A stretch of 64,000 bases of DNA from JANOZM01 sp031429355. GTDB taxonomy: Bacteria; Pseudomonadota; Gammaproteobacteria; Burkholderiales; Burkholderiaceae_E. Within the stretch, counting starts at the first letter, position 1; each line of letters begins with the position of its first letter. A program made the translations under genes and the position numbers. The notes below the pieces were generated by a model, which did no database searches, was not told the DNA's origin, and saw only the letters and a list, made by a program, of their open reading frames with translations. Below are positions 1 to 9,028 of the stretch, in pieces. Where the stretch lies: positions 1-64,000 of the forward strand of contig JANOZM010000013.1 of assembly GCA_031429355.1 (NCBI GenBank), given 5' to 3'.

Positions 1-1
1 C

Positions 2-190
2 AATGAAAACATTTTACGACTTGGACATGACTTTGAGTTTGATGAAGAGAACGATGATTTGAATACAGATGAACCCAACCCTGAGGAAGAAATCTTTAGT
101 AATTTTATTCTGCCTTCTTTTTTGGAGTTAAAGCAGTTTTATGCACTCGCTGCACAACACAACCAAATGGTTTTAATCTGGTACGCCTAA
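2..190 (+). CDS. C-terminal end of an unidentified acidic protein (5' truncated by window)
   Basis: An open frame runs in from the window edge and ends at TAA 188-190, giving the last 62 residues of a protein. The stretch is strongly acidic (runs such as DEENDD and NPEEE) and ends in a more hydrophobic helix-like tail finishing LIWYA. I do not recognise the family. The start and most of the protein lie outside the window, so no function can be assigned. No related gene follows it. Confidence 0.5.
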   Translation, partial: NENILRLGHDFEFDEENDDLNTDEPNPEEEIFSNFILPSFLELKQFYALAAQHNQMVLIWYA

Positions 191-391
191 ACTACGTTGC
201 CGAGAACTAGAATTGACTTAACAACAAAAAGATGAGGTTTAGGTGGCATTCAATTTCAAAATTTGACCCATGGTCGCTCGGCGTTAGCCAAGTGTTGAAG
301 TAGCGCCGCTAACCGATGAGCAAATCGAAGGCGTAAAGCTTAGGTAATCCTCCTCCTTCCCGTAAAAAATTCATTTCATCACTCTAAAAAA

Positions 392-664
392 TTAAGCAGG
401 TAATTTTTCCTGTTGATCTTTCTCTACCGACTCTTGTTCGCCTTCATCCGACTCTTCGGGAAAACGGTACCAATCCTTATGTGGAGAAACCGTTCCACAG
501 CTAGGGCACTGGGTTTTGTGCCAGTGCGTACCACAGCCGGGGCAAACGCCTGCTGTCCAAAAGGTGTGCCAAGCGGTTCCGCAACTCGGGATACACCACC
601 AACGATCGTCGGGCTTGGGGCGATACTCGCATTTGGGGCACAGAATTTCGGGTTCTTTTGACAT
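392..664 (-). CDS. Small zinc-ribbon protein, function unknown
   Basis: A 90-residue protein with three CxxC knuckles: CPKC near residue 9, CPGC near 41 and CPSC near 53, plus a lone Cys near 28 and two nearby His. This is the look of a double zinc ribbon, so it probably binds one or two zinc ions. The C-terminal third is acidic and lysine-rich and likely disordered. It is transcribed away from the TPP-enzyme gene at 747, so the 82-base gap probably carries divergent promoters. Zinc binding is inferred from cysteine spacing only; a role in nucleic-acid or protein binding would be a guess. Confidence 0.6.
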   Translation of the reverse strand: MSKEPEILCPKCEYRPKPDDRWWCIPSCGTAWHTFWTAGVCPGCGTHWHKTQCPSCGTVSPHKDWYRFPEESDEGEQESVEKDQQEKLPA

Positions 665-746
665 AAGTTTCGATTATGCTTGGCGCATTCCATTGAAGCA
701 AATCGGGCTTAAAAATTGTTACCAATATTTCTTATGAATAAGCATT

Positions 747-2399
747 ATGAAATCTAGAATCGGCGGACACATTGTTGTCGATCAACTAATCATTCAAGGT
801 GTTACGCACGCCTTCGGAGTGCCCGGCGAAAGTTATTTGGCAGTGCTTGATGGTCTGTACGATAAGCAAGAGCAAATTAAGTTTGTAGTGTGTCGCCACG
901 AGGGCGGGGCGGCGGTCATGGCTGAAGCCTATGCCAAGCTAACGGGGCGTACCGGAGTTTGTATGGTGACCCGAGGGCCCGGAGCCACCAACGCCGCGAT
1001 TGGTGTTCACACTGCAATGCAAGACTCCACGCCAATGGTTTTGTTCATTGGTCAAGTGGGCAGCGATTTTGCTGATCGTGAAGCCTTTCAGGAAGTCGAT
1101 TACAAGCAAATGTTTGGCCCTTTGGCTAAATGGGTCGCTCAAATCGACGATGTCGAGCGTATTCCCGAATATGTTGCTCGGGCGTTTCAGGTCGCGCAAA
1201 ACGGCAGGCCCGGTCCAGTGGTTTTGGCATTGCCCGAAACAACATTAAGTGCCTCGGCCACCGTGGCCGATTTAGCCCCAGTGCAGCCTATTCAAGCGCA
1301 AGTTAGTATTAATCAGGTTGATCAAATAAAAGAATTGCTATCGCAAGCGAAGCGGCCGTTTATTTTATTGGGTGGGTTTGGTTGGACGGCGCAAGGATGC
1401 CAAGCCATCGCCCAGTTTGCAAAAAATAATCACCTGCCAATTGGATGCGCGTTTCGTTTTCAAGATTTGCTCGACAACCATCATCCAAACTATGTGGGCG
1501 ATGTTGGCATCGCAATTAATCCAGCATTGGCCAAGCGCGTTGAGCAAGCCGATTTAATTATTGCAATTGGCCCACGTTTGGGTGAAATTACGACTTCAGG
1601 TTACAGCTTAATTAAAGCGCCCAAACCCACTCAGGGTCTGATCCATGTGCATTCTGGGGTTGATGAATTGGGGTCGGTGTATCAGGCTGATTTGTTGATC
1701 AATGCCTCGCCCAATGCGATGGCGCTAGCGTTGGCAGATGTCCAGGTGGATTGCCGCGTTTGGCAAGATGAAGTGGTGCAAGCGCGCCGCGCATACGAAG
1801 AATGGCAACGCGAGCCCGCTTTTTTAAACACGGGTAATCACGACCTAAATCTTTGGCAGGTCATGCAAACTTGTGCTGCCGTTTTACCGCGCGATACCAT
1901 CGTCACAAACGGTGCCGGTAACTTCGCAACTTGGGCCCATCGGTTTTGGCGCTATGGTGGCTTACGTACTCAATTAGCGCCAACCTCGGGTGCGATGGGC
2001 TATGGAGTACCCGCTGGCATCGCTGCTCAAATACTTGCGCCACACCGTTGCGTATTAACGGTGGCAGGTGATGGTGATTTTCAGATGACGGGGCAAGAGC
2101 TAGCGACCGCAGTTCAATATGGTGCAGCACCGATTATTATTGTTTTTAATAACGGTATTTACGGCACTATTCGGATGCATCAAAACAAACATTTCCCTAA
2201 TCGAGTTAGTGGCACCGAAATGTTTAACCCCGATTTTGTTATGCTGGCGAAAGCCTATGGTTGTTGGTCGGGCCTAGTTGAAAAAACACATGAGTTTGAG
2301 TCGGCTTTGCAGCAGGCGTTTGCCTTTACGAGACAACATAAGAAACCCGCGCTAATCGAACTAAAAATGGATCCGCTCATGTTAACGACCCGCGGTTAG
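747..2399 (+). CDS. Thiamine-pyrophosphate-dependent enzyme, acetolactate-synthase-like
   Basis: A 550-residue protein with the complete three-domain layout of the acetolactate synthase/2-oxoacid decarboxylase superfamily. The N-terminal Pyr domain has the catalytic glutamate in the CRHEGGAAV stretch near residue 51. A central FAD/nucleotide-like domain follows, then a C-terminal PP domain with the TPP/Mg motif GDGDFQ near residue 440 continuing to FNNGIYG. Full length for the family. The reaction (acetolactate formation, decarboxylation or CoA-type lysis) cannot be told from sequence alone. No regulatory IlvH-type small subunit gene is adjacent, arguing against a biosynthetic acetolactate synthase. 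A RidA-like gene begins 23 bases downstream and is probably co-transcribed. Confidence 0.85.
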   Translation: MKSRIGGHIVVDQLIIQGVTHAFGVPGESYLAVLDGLYDKQEQIKFVVCRHEGGAAVMAEAYAKLTGRTGVCMVTRGPGATNAAIGVHTAMQDSTPMVLFIGQVGSDFADREAFQEVDYKQMFGPLAKWVAQIDDVERIPEYVARAFQVAQNGRPGPVVLALPETTLSASATVADLAPVQPIQAQVSINQVDQIKELLSQAKRPFILLGGFGWTAQGCQAIAQFAKNNHLPIGCAFRFQDLLDNHHPNYVGDVGIAINPALAKRVEQADLIIAIGPRLGEITTSGYSLIKAPKPTQGLIHVHSGVDELGSVYQADLLINASPNAMALALADVQVDCRVWQDEVVQARRAYEEWQREPAFLNTGNHDLNLWQVMQTCAAVLPRDTIVTNGAGNFATWAHRFWRYGGLRTQLAPTSGAMGYGVPAGIAAQILAPHRCVLTVAGDGDFQMTGQELATAVQYGAAPIIIVFNNGIYGTIRMHQNKHFPNRVSGTEMFNPDFVMLAKAYGCWSGLVEKTHEFESALQQAFAFTRQHKKPALIELKMDPLMLTTRG

Positions 2400-2422
2400 A
2401 TCTTTCAACCATTGGATTAAAA

Positions 2423-2815
2423 ATGCAAAGAAAATTAATTAGCTCTGGGTCAACTTTCGAGACTCAAATGGGTTACTCGCGCGCTGTAGTGGCCGACCCT
2501 TGGGTGTTTGTTGCTGGAACGACCGGTTACAATTATGACAACATGACAATTTCAAGTGATATTGTCGAGCAAACCGAGCAGTGTTTTAAAAATATCCAAT
2601 CGGCTTTGCAACGCGCCGATTCATCATTGGCCGATGTGGTGCGGGTAACTTATGTTTTGCCCGACGCTGCGTTGTTTGAACTGTGCTGGCCTGTCATGCG
2701 TAAATACTTTGGCGATGTACGGCCCGCAGCCACAATGATTAGTGCAGGTCTGGCTAATAACAATATCAAAATTGAAATTGAAGTTACAGCACTAAAAAAA
2801 TCTCAACTGACGTAG
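2423..2815 (+). CDS. RidA/YjgF-family protein
   Basis: A 130-residue RidA-fold protein, the usual length for the family. The active-site-type arginine lies in the conserved VRPAAT stretch near residue 99, followed by the IKIEIEVTAL strand typical of the C-terminus. RidA proteins hydrolyse reactive enamine/imine intermediates such as 2-aminoacrylate; related subfamilies act as deaminases inside catabolic operons. It sits 23 bases after the TPP-enzyme gene on the same strand, so the two are probably one transcript and RidA may handle an imine made from or feeding that enzyme's substrate. That pairing is inference. It converges on the membrane-protein gene ending at 2865. Confidence 0.85.
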   Translation: MQRKLISSGSTFETQMGYSRAVVADPWVFVAGTTGYNYDNMTISSDIVEQTEQCFKNIQSALQRADSSLADVVRVTYVLPDAALFELCWPVMRKYFGDVRPAATMISAGLANNNIKIEIEVTALKKSQLT

Positions 2816-2864
2816 TGCCGGTTAGTCGTCAATTTCAGTACAGTTATTCAAATCGAACAATAAG

Positions 2865-3674
2865 TTATGAGCTTTGATTGGTTGCAAGTGGGTGCTTATA
2901 CTCTGATGGATAGTAAGGTTGGTTGAAGTACTTCGTTATCGTTTTAGTAAGCAAAAAGTAACCGATGGTAACTAAAACTGTAATTACGTATGCTGCGATC
3001 CAACTCAATTGAGTTTGAAGTAAAAGATAAGCGGTACAAAATAAAACCAGTTTTGTCAGCAGCCCGTGACGACTTGCGGAGATCGCGTTTAAAATTGTTT
3101 GAGGCGAGTTACCAGAGCGCCTTAATCCAATTAGAAAGCTCAACGAAATTAAAGGCGATGCAGCTAACACACCACTCCATGTTGGAGGAAGTATTGAGAT
3201 TGCTCCAAGGCATGCTGTTAGTATCAAACAGGGTATTAAAATACTACCTCGGTTGAGCTGAACTAATAATGTCTTGGGCTCAGGCACAGAGCGACCAGAC
3301 AAAGCCATAGTTAGCAGAGTTAAACTAAACGCTAATGCGGCACTAACTTCAGCAAGACTATTCAAATGTTGCTGCACATAAACATTTAAAGCAAACACAA
3401 CTAACGCGATTAACAAAGCAAAAGCGATTGATTGATTGCGTAGCCGTCCAAAAACAAAAAGGGACAAGGACGCTGCACCGGTTGCCACGATGCAGCCAAG
3501 CAAAATTTGCTCTGCTACTGGAACACCGAAATTTATCGTTGCTGCAGTGATTAGCGGTCCCGAAGTAATCGGCATACAGGCTGTGAAAGCAGCCCAGCGA
3601 CTTCCAATAAATTTCTGAAGTGCAAACAAGCCAATTAAAACCAAAACGCTGGCAATAATTACATTGGCATTCAT
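2865..3674 (-). CDS. Polytopic inner-membrane protein, unknown function
   Basis: A 269-residue, very hydrophobic protein with roughly eight or nine predicted transmembrane segments, beginning directly with a membrane helix and ending in a short polar tail. It has two similar-looking halves, each starting with a helix pair and a Pro/Gly-rich turn (PITSGPLI in the first, PPTWSGVL in the second), which might reflect internal duplication. I do not recognise the family; a small-solute transporter is possible. It is the last gene of the minus-strand polyamine run, 133 bases after the glnT-like gene. The ATG at 3674 is preceded by a strong AGGAG eight bases upstream, and that site is inside an inverted repeat (see 3683-3728). 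Confidence 0.7.
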   Translation of the reverse strand: MNANVIIASVLVLIGLFALQKFIGSRWAAFTACMPITSGPLITAATINFGVPVAEQILLGCIVATGAASLSLFVFGRLRNQSIAFALLIALVVFALNVYVQQHLNSLAEVSAALAFSLTLLTMALSGRSVPEPKTLLVQLNRGSILIPCLILTACLGAISILPPTWSGVLAASPLISLSFLIGLRRSGNSPQTILNAISASRHGLLTKLVLFCTAYLLLQTQLSWIAAYVITVLVTIGYFLLTKTITKYFNQPYYPSEYKHPLATNQSS

Positions 3675-3682
3675 CAGGCATT

Positions 3683-3728
3683 CTCCTAAAACGTCGAACA
3701 GCGTTGTTCGTTGTGGCGACTTTAGGAG
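3683..3728 (-). promoter_or_regulatory. Leader hairpin that can mask the ribosome-binding site of the 2865-3674 gene
   Basis: Read on the minus strand, the leader has CTCCTAAA (3728-3721) and later TTTAGGAG (3690-3683), perfect 8-base complements; the second arm contains the Shine-Dalgarno of the gene starting at 3674. The stem extends by GTCG/CGAC (3720-3717 with 3696-3693) across a two-base bulge, and an inner GAACA/TGTTC hairpin (3709-3705 with 3700-3696) can form as an alternative. The first arm is preceded by CA, so it resembles the 16S anti-Shine-Dalgarno. No U-run follows, so a terminator is less likely than translational control. Regulation is inferred from complementarity alone. Confidence 0.5.
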
Positions 3729-3807
3729 GTGCGCGACTTAAGAGAATCGGATTTATTACCTAGTTTTGGGAAAACAACTACTCAATTTTGTGAATACCTC
3801 GGGTTGA

Positions 3808-5115
3808 TTATTGCCGGTGCAAATAAGCTTGTAACTCCCAACTGTGAACTTCATTATTAAAGAGCTTCCACTCTTGGCGCTTGTGCGCAATAAAACGAGC
3901 AATCATTGAATCACCAAGCCTTGCTGATAATTCAGTATCGGCCTCAAGCGCGACAGTCGCTTGCCACAGACTGTTGGGAAGTTGGGTAATCGATTGTTGC
4001 GTTAGTTGCTCGGTGGTCCACTCGCTAATGTCTTCGTTTATGCCCGGTGCTGGCACAAGCGAATTTTCTATGCCATCTATCATTGCGTGTATGACTGCAG
4101 CCAATGCCAAGTACACATTGGTTGTGGGGTCGGGAATGCGCCACTCTACCCGACCGGGCAATGTGCGGGCTATGGCACTACGATTGTTTGCGCCGTGGCA
4201 AATATGAGTTGGCGCCCAAGTTGTACCCGACGCACTGCCTTGGCTCACTAAACGTTTGTAAGAATTAACTGTTGGAGCGTGAATGCAAGCAAGCGCGGCC
4301 GCGTGTTTTAGTAAGCCGGCGGTTGCTTGTTGCAACTGCTGTTCGCTGCCGCCTTCAAGCGATAGATGAAAGTGCAAGCCACTGCCAGGTCGGTCGGCAA
4401 ATGGTTTGGGCATTAAGCTAAACAAAAACCCGTGTTGTTGCGCGATAGCGTGTGCTGCAATTTTAAAGCGCATGAACTGATCCGCAGCATTTAGTGCTGT
4501 ATCGAATTCGTAGTTCACTTCGTATTGCGCCGGGGCATCTTCGTGATCGATCTGTAGCAGGTTAAAACCAAAGTCTTTTAAGTTTGCGTGAAGGTCATAC
4601 AAACAGTTTTTTATCGGTGACTTTAAAAGCGCTTGCAAATCGTAAGACGGTTTGTCTAACCGATCTAACTTGTCGCTAACCAAATTGTTTAGGGATTTTG
4701 GTTCCGTGCTGTTTGCCGCTGCGCCATCAAACAGAAAAAACTCGGGCTCAATACCGACGTTTAACTTTAAACCTAATTGCGCTAATCGTTCTGTGGCGCG
4801 GCGCAACACTTGGCGTGGGCAGCCATCAAATGGTTGCCCATCGACAAAACCGTCACCAATGACGTGAACAGTGTCTTTGCTCCACGGCATCACGCGGGCG
4901 GTCGATTCGTCAATGCGCGCGTAATACTCCGAGCGTGGGCCTGTTCGCGGTAGTCCAGTGCCAGCTATAGACGGCCCAGCAAAACCAGCACCTAAAGTAA
5001 TTAGGCTATCCCAATGCTCGATGGGGACCAGTTTGCCTTTCGGTGCGCCGTCCATATCGGCAAACTGCACCAATGCAAAACGCACACCTTGTTCTTGAAA
5101 GTTTTTTGCAACCAA
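3808..5115 (-). CDS. Glutamine-synthetase-family ligase, type III/GlnT-like
   Basis: A 435-residue glutamine-synthetase-fold enzyme. It has the GAGFAG motif near residue 43 seen in GlnT-type proteins, metal-binding glutamates in GIEPEFFLF (121-129), DHEDAPAQYEVNY (190-202), HFH near 248-250 and RVEWRIPD towards the C-terminus. It ligates ammonia or an amine to glutamate using ATP. GlnT-type members make glutamine or gamma-glutamyl-amides; the location at the end of a putrescine operon that also encodes PuuA suggests a gamma-glutamyl-amine synthetase, but this is inference. The start used is TTG with GAGA just upstream; no ATG lies near the expected N-terminus. Confidence 0.8.
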   Translation of the reverse strand: MVAKNFQEQGVRFALVQFADMDGAPKGKLVPIEHWDSLITLGAGFAGPSIAGTGLPRTGPRSEYYARIDESTARVMPWSKDTVHVIGDGFVDGQPFDGCPRQVLRRATERLAQLGLKLNVGIEPEFFLFDGAAANSTEPKSLNNLVSDKLDRLDKPSYDLQALLKSPIKNCLYDLHANLKDFGFNLLQIDHEDAPAQYEVNYEFDTALNAADQFMRFKIAAHAIAQQHGFLFSLMPKPFADRPGSGLHFHLSLEGGSEQQLQQATAGLLKHAAALACIHAPTVNSYKRLVSQGSASGTTWAPTHICHGANNRSAIARTLPGRVEWRIPDPTTNVYLALAAVIHAMIDGIENSLVPAPGINEDISEWTTEQLTQQSITQLPNSLWQATVALEADTELSARLGDSMIARFIAHKRQEWKLFNNEVHSWELQAYLHRQ

Positions 5116-5185
5116 GTGATTCTCGTCGATTTCTAAGCTTTGTTAAATTTTTATAAAGAGCGGTGTTACAACACGTTTTCGCTCG

Positions 5186-6751
5186 CTAGCTTGCGCTTGA
5201 ATTTTCGCCCGAATTTTCGTCCGGGTTTTCTTCAATTCGTAACCAAGTAGTTTTCAGCTCAGTGTATTTATCCAACGCATGCAATGACTTATCGCGACCG
5301 TTACCACTTTGCTTAAAACCACCAAAGGGCACCGTGATGTCGTCATCGTCATATTGATTCACATGAACCGTTCCGGCGCGTAATGCCCTTGCAACGCGAT
5401 GCGCGCGCGAAATATTGGTGCTCCACACAGCCGCTTGTAAGCCATAGGGTGAGTCGTTGGCTATTGCAACAGCTTGTGCTTCGGTACTGAAGCGAATAAC
5501 ACTAAGGACTGGGCCAAAAATTTCTTCGCGCGCAATTTTCATGTCGTTAGTTACGTGATCGAACAATGTTGGCTCAATATAAAAACCGCCGCTTTCCTTC
5601 AGTACTTGTTGACCACCTAAAATACATTGCGCGCCGTCTTCTTGCCCAGTCTTAATAAAGCCCAATATCGAGTTCATTTGCTGCGCGTCAACCACCGATC
5701 CTAGGCGCGTATTTTCTTGCAAGGGGTTGCCGGGTACTTGCTTTGCCATACGGGCTTTTACTTTGCTAACGAATTCGTCGGCAATACTGTCTTGCACTAA
5801 AAGTCGCGAAGGGGCATTACAACTTTGGCCGGTGTTGTAAGTAATACAAGCCGCAGCTGTGGCTGCTGCACGATCTAAATCATCAAAATCGGCAAACACT
5901 AAATTAGCGGACTTACCGCCTAATTCGTTAAATACGCGCTTTAAATTAGAGCGGCTTGAATACTCCAACATCCGTCGACCGGTTCGTGTCGATCCTGTAA
6001 ACGCTAGGGCATCGACATCCATATGCAGTGCCAACGCTTCGCCTGCCTCGTGACCAAAGCCCGGCAAAACACCTAACACACCTTCCGGTAGGCCCGCTTG
6101 TACTGCTAGTTCGGCCAAACGCATTGCGGTCAGTGGGCTTTTTTCTGAAGGTTTTAGCACGACGCTATTGCCCATCGCAAGTGCAGGCCCAAGTTTCCAA
6201 GCCGCCATTAACATGGGGTAATTCCACGGAACGATGCAAGCAACAACGCCAACGGGCTCGCGCTGGATAAGGGCTAAGGCATTGCGCGCAGTTGGGGCGA
6301 TTTCGTCATAAACTTTATCTATTGCTTCAGCAAACCATTGAATGCAACGGGCGCTGGCCATCACGTCGACGCCTTGTGCATTTTGGATGGGTTTTCCAAC
6401 GTCAAGACACTCGAGTAAAGCGAGTTCTTGCTTACTTGCAACAATTAGCTCGGCCCAACGCAACATAATTCGTTTGCGATTGGCTGGTGGCATTGCCGAC
6501 CAACTACCTTTCTCAAAAACCGCGCGCGCGCACGTTACTGCGCTATCAACGTCAGCGGCAGCGCAACGCGCAGCCCGCGCAATCGATTTGCCGTCGATAG
6601 GCGATAGCACATCAAACGTTTCGAAAGTTTGGGCATCAACCCGTTTCCCGTTTATAAAAGCTCGCGCGTCTGGCTTAATTTCTGCCGCCAAAGCACTCCA
6701 GTCTATTACTTTGGCAGCGATTGCCGATGAGGTAGTTGGGGTATTTGCCAT
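5186..6751 (-). CDS. puuC: NAD(P)-dependent aldehyde dehydrogenase, PuuC-like
   Basis: A 521-residue aldehyde dehydrogenase with all landmarks: the VPWNYP cofactor-fold stretch near 170, FTGSTRTGR near 240, the general-base glutamate in NELGGKS near 275 and the nucleophile cysteine in GQSCNAPS near 311. The family oxidises gamma-glutamyl-gamma-aminobutyraldehyde or 4-aminobutyraldehyde to the acid. Placed in an operon with puuA, puuB and puuD, the substrate is most likely one of these putrescine-derived aldehydes; it could also serve the aldehyde made by SpuC. Its ATG overlaps the stop of the upstream porin gene (TAATG), so translation is coupled. The Ser/Glu/Asn-rich C-terminal tail is slightly longer than usual. 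Confidence 0.88.
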   Translation of the reverse strand: MANTPTTSSAIAAKVIDWSALAAEIKPDARAFINGKRVDAQTFETFDVLSPIDGKSIARAARCAAADVDSAVTCARAVFEKGSWSAMPPANRKRIMLRWAELIVASKQELALLECLDVGKPIQNAQGVDVMASARCIQWFAEAIDKVYDEIAPTARNALALIQREPVGVVACIVPWNYPMLMAAWKLGPALAMGNSVVLKPSEKSPLTAMRLAELAVQAGLPEGVLGVLPGFGHEAGEALALHMDVDALAFTGSTRTGRRMLEYSSRSNLKRVFNELGGKSANLVFADFDDLDRAAATAAACITYNTGQSCNAPSRLLVQDSIADEFVSKVKARMAKQVPGNPLQENTRLGSVVDAQQMNSILGFIKTGQEDGAQCILGGQQVLKESGGFYIEPTLFDHVTNDMKIAREEIFGPVLSVIRFSTEAQAVAIANDSPYGLQAAVWSTNISRAHRVARALRAGTVHVNQYDDDDITVPFGGFKQSGNGRDKSLHALDKYTELKTTWLRIEENPDENSGENSSAS

Positions 6752-8175
6752 TAAAAACTAACGACGACGCCAAGGCCAAACAAGCTGTTCGATTTTCTGT
6801 AATTACCATCGGTATATAAGAAGGCTGGGGCGCTTGCACGATCTAAACGATACTCGGCTTTTAAGGTTGTATTCGCATTAAACAAATAATTAAAACCAAA
6901 CGATAGTGCTTGGCGATTCACGCCCTTAGTTGTTGGTTCCCACTGACCACTGCCACCCGCGCCGTCGTCAACAAATGCCATTCCGGGACCGAAACCATTA
7001 CGACCATCATTGCACGCAACATTGCTAGTGGTCGCAAGAAAAGCACCGGCTTCGTCACGATTGTTAATTGTGCAAGTGCCCGGAAGTTGGCCCAATAGCC
7101 CGCCACCATTTTTAGAATTCTTAATATAATCAAGTCGCGCAACGGCCTCAAAACGAGGCGTTAGTTTATAAGCTAATAGCGTAGATAAACCACCCCACGA
7201 AGCATCACCATTGGCAGCAATTGCTTTATGACGTCCCGCAACCATTTGGCCTTGCCAAGTTAATGCCCCACGAATAAAGTATGCATCTAACTCGAAGTTG
7301 TCGATGCGGTTGCCCCAGTGCTTACCGTGTTGTCCGGCAAAGCCAAAGCCTTGAAACTCGCCACGCGAATAATCAACTCGGTACACAAATATGGGATCTT
7401 TTTGGCCAGGGGTTAAGCTGGCGCTAACTTTATTCATATTGCCAACGCCAAATTTTGTTAACCACTTGCCGCTGGTTAACTCCATGCCAATTATTTGGTA
7501 AAAATTGGGTGCCGTAAAATCAAACATCATGTTGTGCGTGATCAGTTTGGTTTGATTTGGCCAGTAGTATTCGTACCCAGACCAATCTGGCAACTGCCCG
7601 GCAATTAAGCGCGTCTGTAAATCTCCAAGCGGAATAGACACAGAGGCTTCATGCACGATGGAGCCAATGTTCCAACCTGAACCAGTGCTTTTATGCGGGG
7701 CTAGTGTTAAACGAAACTTGGTGCCGCCATCTAGTTCTTTTTGTAAATCGATTACGGCGGTTCCAAAAAAAGAATTGTCATAAGCAAATACATCGGCGTT
7801 ACTTCCGTCACCGGTAAAATTGTTCAAGAAGGTAATACCTGCGGTTTTACGCGCGCGGTTCACCATAAACGTAGGATCCATTACGCCACTAATTTTTAAT
7901 GCTTTTAAGCCTTGTGCCTCTACGTTATCTTCAAGTGCCTCAGTCTTAACGCGAACCCGATTAAATTCGGCTGGATCAACGGCTTGCGTCGCTTTACTTT
8001 CTAGCGCGTCTTGCTTAACTTTTTGCTCTTTTAGTTGCGCTTCAAGTCTTTCTACTTGGGCTTTAAGCAACATTAACTGCTTAAGCATTTCCTCATTTGA
8101 TTGAGCGCTAGCAACTGTAGGAATAATTAGACCGGCAGCTACCAATACGGCGACTGAGTGTTTTAGTTTGAACAT
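6751..8175 (-). CDS. Outer-membrane porin, DUF3138-like
   Basis: A 474-residue exported protein. I start it at the ATG at 8175, which has AAGGAG upstream and opens a clean signal peptide ending VASAQS; an upstream in-frame extension lacks these. After the signal comes a coiled-coil segment (roughly residues 25-60, heptads such as LKAQVERLEAQLKEQ), then alternating beta strands ending in a terminal phenylalanine, the signature of an outer-membrane barrel. The plan resembles DUF3138-type porins of Burkholderiales. Lying between potI and the aldehyde dehydrogenase, it probably lets polyamines cross the outer membrane. The substrate is inferred only from context. Confidence 0.75.
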   Translation of the reverse strand: MFKLKHSVAVLVAAGLIIPTVASAQSNEEMLKQLMLLKAQVERLEAQLKEQKVKQDALESKATQAVDPAEFNRVRVKTEALEDNVEAQGLKALKISGVMDPTFMVNRARKTAGITFLNNFTGDGSNADVFAYDNSFFGTAVIDLQKELDGGTKFRLTLAPHKSTGSGWNIGSIVHEASVSIPLGDLQTRLIAGQLPDWSGYEYYWPNQTKLITHNMMFDFTAPNFYQIIGMELTSGKWLTKFGVGNMNKVSASLTPGQKDPIFVYRVDYSRGEFQGFGFAGQHGKHWGNRIDNFELDAYFIRGALTWQGQMVAGRHKAIAANGDASWGGLSTLLAYKLTPRFEAVARLDYIKNSKNGGGLLGQLPGTCTINNRDEAGAFLATTSNVACNDGRNGFGPGMAFVDDGAGGSGQWEPTTKGVNRQALSFGFNYLFNANTTLKAEYRLDRASAPAFLYTDGNYRKSNSLFGLGVVVSF

Positions 8176-8185
8176 GGGTTTCTCC

Positions 8186-9028
8186 TTAAATTGTTTGTTG
8201 CGTGCCTTGCTGATACGCCATGGCCTGTTCGCGGGCGCGGCGTTTTTCTTGTTTAGCAAGCCAAATACTGCCAAAAATTACTGCAATGGATACTACAAAG
8301 ATCATAAGGGCGGCGACCGCATTAACGGTGGGGCTTAAACCCAATTTAGCGCGTGAAAAGATAACCAGTGGCAGTGTGGTTGAACCTGGGCCATTTAAAA
8401 ACGCAGTGAGCACAACGTCATCTAGTGAAACGGTAAACGTAAGAAGCCAAGCAGACAATAGCGATTGTCCAATCATGGGCAGCGTTACTAAATGAAAGAC
8501 TTGCCAAGGTCGACAACCCAAATCCATAGCGGCTTCTTCAAGGCTTTTATCAAGCTCTAAAAGGCGCGATTGAATTACAACGGTTGCGTAAGCCATTCCT
8601 AGTAAAGCGTGCCCAAACCAAATGGTCAGTACGCCCCGTTCAGGAAATCCTAAAAACCGTTGTATCGCAACTAACATCAGTAACAATGACAAACCGATAA
8701 TCACTTCCGGCATCACCAAAGGCGCAGTAATCATGCTGGAAAACAAACTGCGCCCCCTAAAGCGGTTGTAACGCACCATCGCGAAGGCGGCCAGCGTGCC
8801 TAAAACTACCGAAGCGCACGCGGTAAGAAAGGCGATTTTTAGTGATAACCAAAGACCTTCCATTACTTCGCGGTCTTTTAATATTTCGCCATACCACTTG
8901 GTAGTAAACCCGCCCCATACCGTAACCATTTTTGAATCGTTAAACGAAAAAATAATCAGCGAAAAAATGGGTAGATATAAAAACAAATAAATGGCGATCA
9001 TCCAGCCAAAACCGAAGCGACTTCTCAT
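8186..9028 (-). CDS. potI: Polyamine ABC transporter permease PotI-type
   Basis: A 280-residue binding-protein-dependent permease with six membrane helices and an EAA loop (EEAAMDLGCRPWQVF) that docks the ATPase. It is the second inner-membrane subunit of a PotFGHI/SpuDFGH polyamine importer. The start is set at ATG 9028, which overlaps the potH stop (ATGA); a 36-residue upstream extension in this frame is arginine/serine-rich and is really potH sequence read in another frame. It lies next to potH and ten bases upstream of the porin gene. Polyamine specificity follows from the whole cluster rather than from this subunit. Confidence 0.88.
   Translation of the reverse strand: MRSRFGFGWMIAIYLFLYLPIFSLIIFSFNDSKMVTVWGGFTTKWYGEILKDREVMEGLWLSLKIAFLTACASVVLGTLAAFAMVRYNRFRGRSLFSSMITAPLVMPEVIIGLSLLLMLVAIQRFLGFPERGVLTIWFGHALLGMAYATVVIQSRLLELDKSLEEAAMDLGCRPWQVFHLVTLPMIGQSLLSAWLLTFTVSLDDVVLTAFLNGPGSTTLPLVIFSRAKLGLSPTVNAVAALMIFVVSIAVIFGSIWLAKQEKRRAREQAMAYQQGTQQTI

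Noticed and set aside
5164..5175. GTGTTACAACAC inverted repeat between glnT-like and puuC-like genes as an operator
   Set aside because: Five-base arms occur often by chance and no second copy was found near other promoters.
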